Below are positions 57,301 through 64,000 of a stretch of 64,000 bases of DNA, in pieces. Location of the stretch: contig JARZZO010000006.1 of assembly GCA_030544215.1 (NCBI GenBank), positions 51,374,501 to 51,438,500 of the forward strand, in the 5' to 3' direction. Source of the DNA: Zantedeschia hybrid cultivar (Eukaryota; Streptophyta; Magnoliopsida; Alismatales; Araceae). Within the stretch, counting starts at the first letter, position 1, and each line of letters begins with the position of its first letter. The notes beneath the pieces were generated by a model. That model had not been told where the DNA came from and ran no database searches. It saw only the letters and a list, made by a program, of their open reading frames with translations. Both the position numbers and the translations under genes were made by a program.

Positions 57301-57401
57301 GCCAGTGCCACTCCGAGGATCTCTTCAAGCACCTCTACCACCTTAATCGCCACAACTCGGCATCGCTTCCCACTAAGATCGCTTGGACCGCCTTGTTCCA
57401 T
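54359..57401 (-). pseudogene. Antisense gene A: PMD-like protein with coiled-coil C-terminus, seven-exon model
   Basis: Antisense to Tat pol. Proposed exons (minus): 57401-57192, 56953 to about 56233, 56142-55981, 55715-55347, 55254-55162, 55058-54906 and 54829-54359. Introns start GTAAGT or GTGAGT (less clearly GTACTT after exon 2) and end TGCAG or similar. Exons 1, 3, 4, 5, 6 and 7 all have lengths divisible by three. Exon 2 carries plant mobile domain-like motifs (GFMEILKIEPFWVDLVLLQV, LRERWHDKSRAFFMPWGQMI, VARITHLRVEGRAV, later HIRFPTFLVDLDTLGEHAWG). Exon 4 has WVHCINEIEIVCLRLVMRTL and LGLHQEW, like the end of the PMD. Exons 5-7 form a coiled coil (e.g. HERRSVEARYQHARQRAQVL). A frameshift near 56600 and stops in exons 3-7 show decay. 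PMD proteins include the MAIN/MAIL family; function here is unknown. Confidence 0.78.
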
Positions 57402-57692
57402 GGCTTAGATGAGAGAGATGGAGAGGAGTTCGGATGGAGGAGGGCTCGTAGGAGTTTGTAAGGGAGAGAGAGATGGAGCCCGAGAGAGAGAGAGAGAGGA
57501 AGTAAGGGAGAGTGAGAGATTGATGGTCGGCAGCGGAGAAGGTCGCCGGTGATGGAGGAGACTATCGGAGAGGAAGAAGATCGCCGAGGAGTCGCGGAGC
57601 CACCGGAGAAGAGAGTTGCAGAGGAGCGAGAATGCCAATAAGTGAATGAGGAAGAAAGGGGCTCGGGCTCAAGAGACCCTGTTTGAATTTGT

Positions 57693-58038
57693 TAAATCGC
57701 GTCTGGGAACAGCGAAGCCATTCAGTGGCGTACAAACTGAGGCAGCAAGAGAAAATTTTTGAAATTTGTGAAACGCGTCCCATATAAGCGATGTCATTTG
57801 AAATTAACTACCCTTTTTGGATAGGTCCGTACCACGAAAAATACAGAGAATCAGATAAACGCATCTCCCAAGGCAAACGCTATCCAGTGAATTAATGTTG
57901 GAAATTTCTAGAAAATAAGAGAGAGAATATAAAGGCGTCTCCCTATCAAGACGTGATTTTGGTTGTTTAAGGATTAAATACTTATTTTTGAAAATTGAAT
58001 TTGACTGAAACGCATCTCTCTAAGTCGACGCGATTTGC
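57693..58038. promoter_or_regulatory. Five dyads upstream of antisense gene A
   Basis: Diverged dyads start near 57693, 57769, 57853, 57932 and 58003, at spacings of about 76, 84, 79 and 71 nt. Examples: AAATCGCGTCTGGGAACAGC then GAAGCCATTCAG, and AAACGCGTCCCATATAAGCG then ATGTCATTTGA. They lie between gene A's start (57401) and gene B's end (58325), where gene A's promoter would be. Confidence 0.5.
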
Positions 58039-58324
58039 ATTTAATGAGCCCGAACTATTGTATTTTGAGGAAAAATCACAGTTTTATTCAAGGCAAAATT
58101 CATGAAAAATTGCATAACATTGAAGAAAGATCATATTGCAAAAAAGGAATAATTTTTCGTTGAAAATAATACATAAATTACATTAAAACTTTGGATGAAA
58201 TTGATAGCTTTCAAGGTCGAATTTTCTTAAGCTCCTTTACACATGTTTTCCATAACTCTCGATTGGCTTCATGAGGAGTTTTTACACAACGGGTGAATCC
58301 AGTGTTCTATATCGTTGCAATGAG

Positions 58325-59605
58325 TTATATTGCCTCGAAGTCTTCATCAGACCCTAGTGCCCGCTTGTTGATTGGAGAAAGAGAAGATATTTTAGGAAAT
58401 TCATAGCGAGGCATACCAAGTTGACGATGATAGCAATGTGGATTATAAAGAACAAATTCAGTCGCCCCGATCAGTCGGAGCTCTATGCCAGCACCACGGC
58501 GCACTCGAACCGCCTTTTCCATGAGAGCAAGTGGCATGGATTCAAATCCAGTTTTTGGCATAGTGTTGAAATAAGTGCGCCAATCAGCTCGAGTCTTGAG
58601 GTTAGGTACTCGATTGGTCATGTTGTCATTGAACTTCACAATGTTGGGAATATGGAAGATAGGACTGCGCTGATACATTTGGGATATTCTTGGACTTTTT
58701 CTTCATTATAGTTAAACTTGAAGTGGAATTCCACCCATAGAGCTAAGAGTAGCATACTGCCATAAGGAGATTGACCCATAGAAGCTATAGAGAGCCCACT
58801 GTAGAGGTAGGCTAGAATCGCTGTGCTGATCTGCTTTCCTTCAAAAATTTCATTGATTGTGTTGATTTGATCATCTTCCAAAATATTATCTTGGGCAGGG
58901 AATAGTAGAGCTCTAGCTAAACATACAGTGAATGCATCATCACAACCTCTGTATCTTCTTCCTTGAAATTTTCTATCTTTTTTAAAGTCCATTCAGCTAG
59001 TTTTGCAAGATTAATTCCTTTATGAGTAAAGCAGCCTTGAATTTCTTTTGGATTCTTCATAATCTTATCCAAGAATTGATGACCAGTAATCTTTTCCCTC
59101 ATGAGCATCATCTCGGTCAAATCAGGTTCATCATTGTTGATCTTAAGCTTATGAAGGCCCAATAAGAGTTCAACCTCTTCTAAGAGAATAGTGGCTTCAA
59201 ATGTGAAGAAGAGAAAAGTATGAGTTTGAGGATGCCACAGTTCGACTAAAGTGCCCATTGTAGCCCAATCCATGCATGCGCTCTTGTAATGTTTGGCATG
59301 GATGATCAACCTTTGGATGTGCCACTTGGATATATATGATTGTATGGAAAGATTAATTTTTCCAACTAGCTTTTGGATCCATGTAAGAAAAGAAAATCGT
59401 CTTGGACTGAAAAGGAAAGGATATCCCTTGAAAAGAAAATTACAATAGTTTTATCATGCCCATAAAGAATTTGGAGAACATGTAGATAATTGTAAGAAGA
59501 AGAATAACTTACTTGTAAGTTAGGATCTCATCTCCTTAAATGTCCTTCTACTTTAGAAAGCTTTTCAATCATCTTCCTCATCCTTTTTCTTAAAGAATTC
59601 ACCAT
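58325..59605 (-). pseudogene. Antisense gene B: second PMD-like gene, two-exon model
   Basis: Exon 1 (59605-59513, 31 codons) starts MVNSLRKRMRKMIEKLSKVE and ends before GTAAGT. Exon 2 begins at 59426 after TTTTCTTTTCAAG, in the same phase, and runs to a stop at 58325. PMD signature: MDWATMGTLVELWHPQTHTF, ATILLEEVELLLGLHKLKIN, then DDAFTVCLARALLFPAQDN, ISTAILAYLYSGLSIASMGQ and SPYGSMLLLALWVEFHFKF. Damage: one stop in exon 1 and two frameshifts in exon 2 (about 58960 and 58660). It is clearly different from gene A in sequence and exon layout, so not a simple tandem duplicate. Role unknown. Confidence 0.75.
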
Positions 59606-59856
59606 CTTCCTTTAATTAATTGAGTGCTCAACTCCCCTTGTTTTTTCCTTGTTCTTCCTCTCTTCCTCTTGAGCTTTGGAGAGAATTATTTAGCTTTCCT
59701 TCTTGATTGCTTGTTGAATTGAATAGAATTGAGGAGAAGGAGGATTTATAGAAGGATTTGCGAAGTTGGGAAGCCTTTTCCGAATTAGAAGCGGATGTTA
59801 AAGTAAGGTAAGTGGAGTTCGGATTGGATTCAAAACAAGGAGCTGTTTTTGTAAGT

Positions 59857-59921
59857 AAAATGGCGTATGGATGGGGCGACGTCATTTAAATGATGTTTGT
59901 GAACAACGACACCATTTGATG
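59857..59921. promoter_or_regulatory. Two dyads upstream of antisense gene B
   Basis: AAAATGGCGTATGGATGGGG then CGACGTCATTTAA (59857-59888), and AAATGATGTTTGTGAACAAC then GACACCATTTGATG (59889-59921). They sit about 250-320 bp upstream of the gene B start, matching the arrangement at gene A. Confidence 0.45.
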
Positions 59922-60964
59922 AGTTTTCTAAATTTCTGATACTTTTTCAAAAATTCCATATTTATTGATGTTTGATATTGATTATCTATCTGCTTTAAGT
60001 CATTGATAGATTTTGAGCGCATGAAAATTCAAGGAAATGAAAATGATGCCGAAATTTCAAAAAAGGTCCCACTGTGGGAGTTTTACTGAGTCCCAGCCGT
60101 AACTAAAAAGACGGTTATCTCTATCCCTGTATTCCATTATGTAATTGATTTGCATTGGCATTACTATATATTAAATATTTATTAGAGTATATCAAGGATC
60201 TTGTGATTTTGATGAAATTGGAATTTGAGTTCCCCTTTAACAAAAACAGTGATAATCTAGAGGATTCTTAATCGCACGGATAGGCCATTAGATTGTCAAT
60301 TGATGGGGACGATATTTCCGCTTTTGTGAAACGGTGCATGGAGAAACGAGCTTCGGCTTAGCACTGAATTGCAGGACTGGTGTCTTGACTCATCAATGAC
60401 AATTTAACAATATTATCCTTGATTAATTTATATTTTAGTTTATTTTAAGTTTCGTTTTAGCCCAGCATACATCATGTAGGACTTGGAAATCATTGTGATA
60501 AGAATTAATTATTGATTAAATTTCAGACCATTGATTTAATAAATCCTAACGTGATATGAAATATTCCATTCCTAATTGATCTCTCAATTATCTTTGAGGC
60601 TTTTTTGAAGATATCTTTAGAATTCTATCCTTGCTTGGATTCGTTATCCTATATTTCTTGTTTCCTTTTAAGATCCATTATGGCTGTAGTACGTCCACAT
60701 TGGCTGGTAACCGCTCTCCATGGTGAAACCTACAGAGTTTGTGACCTAGGGTACTCCCCAATCGTGGAAGTTGTTCGTCCTTATTTTATTTCATTTGTCC
60801 TTTTCATTCAAACAAGATTGATTCCATTGATCTCTTTGAGTTACTTCATTGATAATTTTGAGAAAAATTTCTATCATATGATGTTGAGAGCGTGTCTCAT
60901 CACACTTTGGCATAACCTTTTCAGTACATTCCATTCCATTTCACTCCCTTGCAAAGTCAATGCC
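59922..60964 (+). other. Tat 3' untranslated region
   Basis: No coding domain. It leads to the polypurine tract. The plus frame at 60605-60982 is AT-rich, without known motifs, and runs into the LTR. Confidence 0.45.
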
Positions 60965-60977
60965 AAGGTGGGGCAAC
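60965..60977 (+). other. Polypurine tract of Tat element
   Basis: AAGGTGGGGCAAC directly precedes the LTR start TGTAGACATGC. GGTGGGGCAAC-type tracts are usual before Tat and Athila 3' LTRs. Confidence 0.75.
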
Positions 60978-61770
60978 TGTAGACATGCTAATTTTGACCT
61001 CATATTGAGTAAATTTCATGTCATAATTATAATGTCCTAAAATAGTCTGATTTGTAATCATTAATTATTTTTTATTGATTTTTATCGAAATTGGTTGAAT
61101 GGCGTCGCCCTAGGGAGACGACATTTAGTTTTTTAGCAGAAATTAATGCGAACTCAAATTTCCTAATCGAGATAGGATTAATTGAATAACGTCGTCCTAG
61201 GGAGACGCCATTTAGGTTTCTTAATCCGTTTCAATTTGCAATTTGATTTTAGTTAATTTCCTAATTAACCAAAGCACGTCGCTCGAGGGAGATGCGGTTT
61301 AGGTTTCCTAATCTTTTTCGGTTTCCTTTCCGAATTTCCTTTATATTTTGGCCACATTACTTTGTTAAATGGCGTCCCGTCTGGGCGACGCAATTTGGTA
61401 GTTTCCTGATAAATATGATTTGATCGAGATAATCCAGTTCCAGAGGTTGGGAAGGTTGCAAACTCTTCAGTGCTCATTCAAGGCAAATCCAACTGCGGAA
61501 GAGAGTCATTTTGAAACCCAAAACACCCTAAAACCTATTCTTATAAATACATATACCCATTGACCTTTGAAAAAGGTTGACAATTGGTGGTTTTGAGACA
61601 ATTGCAAGGTGTTTTGAAGGCTCTCAAGGACGAAAAAGTGGACAGGAACCAAAGGCTTCATCTTCTTCCTCCATTGAAGCTCAAGAAGACCAAGGCTTTG
61701 AAGGAGCCATCAAACCAACTATCTTCTTCTTTATTTTTTCATTGTTTCTTCATTGATTTCATATAGTTTT
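60978..61770 (+). repeat. Tat element 3' LTR, first part
   Basis: Aligns with 28644 to about 29434, including four dyads and the block CAAGGTGTTTTGAAGGCTCT. It is cut at 61770 by a copia LTR after CATATAGTTT; the 5' LTR continues CATATAGTTTCATCAC. The remainder should lie right of the window. Confidence 0.88.
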
Positions 61771-62875
61771 TGTTGGGTTCTCGTGTTTCTCCGGATCTCC
61801 CGCACAGCGGAAATAAAAATAAAAACAGAGATCCGTTCCCATTTCGAAAAATCTAAAATCCAGATAATCGGATTATCGAATCTTACCGTGTGCAGATTTG
61901 AATCCGCAACCGTTTGGTTCCGTCGGTGTGACACCGCAAGTCGCGCAAGTGCCCGGCCTCTAGCGGAGTCCACGCGATCCTCCTCACAATCCTCGTTCTT
62001 CGCAGCCACAAAGTCTCCGCTATTCTCCGCAATGATCGCCGCAATGCGCAGACGATCTTCTGTCGAACGAGATTCGGAGAAGCGGCGGAGCAGATCCGAG
62101 GATCATGTTTCCTCTGGGGCACCAGAGAGAGAGAGAAAGAGAGGAGGGGGTGGCTAGGGTTAGCAGCAGCTTGGCCTGCTCAGCTCGTTCGCTACATTTT
62201 ATACTCACCGCGCGATTATTCATAAAAACCCACAGTTTATATAAAACCCACTTATTTATCCATCGCCTTGAGAATCTTTTGCGTGTAACCCTCTAGGCCC
62301 AATAACCAGTCCAATTAATAGCTCAATAAGCCCAATGACTCCTCACTAGCTTTATTAATCAATTAATAACTCTTTATTAATTAATTAATCAATCGAATTG
62401 ATGTCGGACATCGAATTCGATCGGGCCTCCGATCACGTTGGGTGCCAAGCAACACCACGTGAACCCAGAAGGTATCGAGGTTAAGTAACCCACTCTTGGA
62501 ACCTTTCCGCCGACAGTTACCGCGTGGATATAATCCTTCATTCGTACAATGCTCTCGAGTCAACTCAGGGTATGGCGTGCTGTCAAACCCTAACCGGTTG
62601 ACTCACTTGGATTGGATGCCGCTGATCAATATTGGAAAACTCCTTTCCCGATATTATCGCCCGCCCTGGCCAGAGACTTTCTCGCATCCTTCCTAGAGCA
62701 TTCTCTCTCATCGTACCGAGAGCGAATGATTCCTTATTGACACTCATTACCCTTCGATAGTATTCCTTTGAACCCGATCCTTGGCTGTTTAGAATCCCGT
62801 GGTTAGAGATTCATAAACCAAGGTCAAAGCACAGAAGTCCACCGACAAGGTGTCCATGGTGTCTCAGGTTCGAGG
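61771..62875 (-). repeat. Copia (I/III family) LTR, partial, inserted in Tat 3' LTR
   Basis: Plus-strand TGTTGGGTTCTCGTG matches the LTR at 47082-48633. It stops at GTCTCAGGTTCGAGG, where a second LTR of the same family is inserted. In the reference copy the sequence continues ACCATCTACGC. The rest should resume beyond the window. Confidence 0.87.
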
Positions 62876-64000
62876 TGTTGGGTTCTCGGGTTTCTCCGGA
62901 TCTCCCGCGCAGCGGAAAATAAAAATAAAATGGAGATCCATTCCCGTTTCGAAAAACTAAAATTACGATTATCAGATAATCGATTCTCACCGTGTGCGGA
63001 TTCGAATCCGCAACCGTTCGGTTCCGTCGGTGCGACACCGCAAGCCGCGCAAGCGCCCGACCTCTAGCGAAGTCCACGCGATCCTCCTCGCGATGGATAT
63101 CCTCACGTTCCTCGTTCTTCGCAGCCCACGAAACCTCCGCCGATCGCCGCAACGCGCGGACGATTTCCCATCGAATGGGATTCGGAGAAGCGGCGGAGCA
63201 GATCTGGATCTGACTGGACGCTAGAGAGAGAGAGAAACAGAGGAGGGGCAGCTAGGATTAGCAGCAGCTTGGCCTGCTCAGCCCGTTCGCTATGTTTTAT
63301 ACTAACCACGCGGTTTTTCATAAAAACCCACAGTTTATATAAAACCCACTTATTTATCCATCGCCTTGAGAATCATTTGCGTGTGACCCTCTAGGCCTAA
63401 TTACCAGTCCAGTTAATGGCCCAACATGCCTAGTGACTCCTCACTGGCTTTATTAATCAATTAATAACCCTTTATTAATTAAATAATCAATCGAATTAAT
63501 GTCACACCTCGAATTCGACCGGGCCTTCGATCACGTTGGGTGCCAAGCAACACTGCGTGAACCCGGAAGGTATCGGTGTTAAGTAACCCACTCTTGGAAC
63601 CTTTCCGCCGACAGTTACCGCGTGGATATAATACTTCATTCGTACAATGCTTTCGAGTTAACTCAGGGTATGGCGTGCTGTAAAACCTTAACTGGTCGAC
63701 TCACTTGGATTGGATGCCGCTGATAAATATCGGAAAACTCCTTTCCCGATATTATCGTCCTCCCTGGCCAGGGACTTCCGCGCATCCTTCCTAGAGCATT
63801 CTCTCTCTAAGTACCGACAACGAATGATTCCTTATTGACACACAATTCCCTTCGACGGTATACCACCGTACCCAATCATTGGCATTTTAGAATCCCATGG
63901 CTAGAGATTCGTAAATCAAGGTCAAAGCACAGAAGTTCACCGACAAGGTGTCCTTGGTGTCTCAGGTCCGAGGACCATCCACGCAACTGCGACAATAGAA
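62876..64000 (-). repeat. Copia (I/III family) LTR inserted in another copy of itself; runs off window
   Basis: Starts TGTTGGGTTCTCGGG at 62876 inside the LTR at 61771, same orientation. By eye it matches 47082-48220 closely through GAGGACCATCCACGCAACTG, where the window ends. The candidate left duplication is CGAGG (62871-62875). Confidence 0.87.

Larger units (their letters stand above)
28644..61770 (+). mobile_element. Tat-type Ty3/gypsy element with antisense cargo genes; continues beyond nested LTRs
   Basis: 5' LTR (28644 to about 29930), leader, gag, protease, RT, a second ('archaeal-type') RNase H, integrase, a non-coding block with a minisatellite, two antisense PMD-like genes, polypurine tract and 3' LTR (60978-61770, then interrupted). 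The second RNase H and the zinc motif YCVYHRQPGH mark the Tat lineage. Some Tat elements (e.g. Retand and Grande types) are reported to carry extra antisense ORFs in this position. Without nested insertions the element would be about 19 kb up to 61770. Confidence 0.85.

Noticed and set aside
54359..59605. Antisense PMD-like genes as free-standing host genes
   Set aside because: They lie between Tat integrase and the Tat polypurine tract with no sign of separate insertion, and carry stops and frameshifts; cargo of the element is the simpler reading, though not proven.

Overview
The window looks like intergenic heterochromatin from a flowering plant nuclear genome. It is almost entirely nested LTR retrotransposons. 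I see no convincing host gene, no rRNA or complete tRNA gene, and nothing bacterial or organellar. The case rests on Ty1/copia pol domains, Ty3/gypsy pol domains of the Athila and Tat types, initiator-Met-type primer sites, 5-bp target duplications and spliced genes with GT...AG introns. The species cannot be named from this sequence.

Layout, left to right. (1) 1-5341, minus: a non-autonomous gag-only element with 2.7-kb LTRs and an intact Gag reading frame but no pol ('family G' below), inserted in copia I. (2) 5342-10622, plus: the 3' part of copia I, whose LTR is split by a family G solo LTR (8154-10536). (3) 10623-11287: unassigned sequence with a SINE-like tRNA-derived block. (4) 11288-24228, plus: decayed copia II, split by two family G solo LTRs (16649-19349 and 20086-22398). 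(5) 24229-28643, plus: decayed Athila-type gypsy element. (6) 28644 to beyond the right edge, plus: a large Tat-type gypsy element. It carries gag, protease, reverse transcriptase, a second RNase H and integrase, then two antisense genes with plant mobile domain (PMD)-like motifs, then its 3' LTR. It is split by a palindromic family G LTR (33797-35732), an unclassified LTR-like block (36236 to about 38500), minus-strand copia III (38503-48633, itself split by a family G solo LTR at 42398-44677), and two stacked copia LTRs at the right end (61771-64000).

The nesting gives an order of events. Athila is older than Tat. Tat is older than copia III, the palindromic LTR and the copia LTRs at the right edge. 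Copia I, II and III are each older than the family G copies inside them. Family G is among the youngest layers: its Gag is open, its solo LTRs keep perfect 5-bp duplications, and its LTR pair differs by only a few percent by eye.

Three things stand out. First, a short dyad (left arm near AAATGGCGTC, spacer of about 10-14 nt, right arm near GACGCCATTTAG) recurs dozens of times. It occurs in family G LTRs, Tat LTRs, the Tat leader and upstream of both antisense genes, but I did not see it in the copia or Athila parts. Second, the two antisense PMD-like genes have a readable exon-intron structure. Third, one family G LTR holds a 526-bp inverted duplication that could form a long hairpin RNA.
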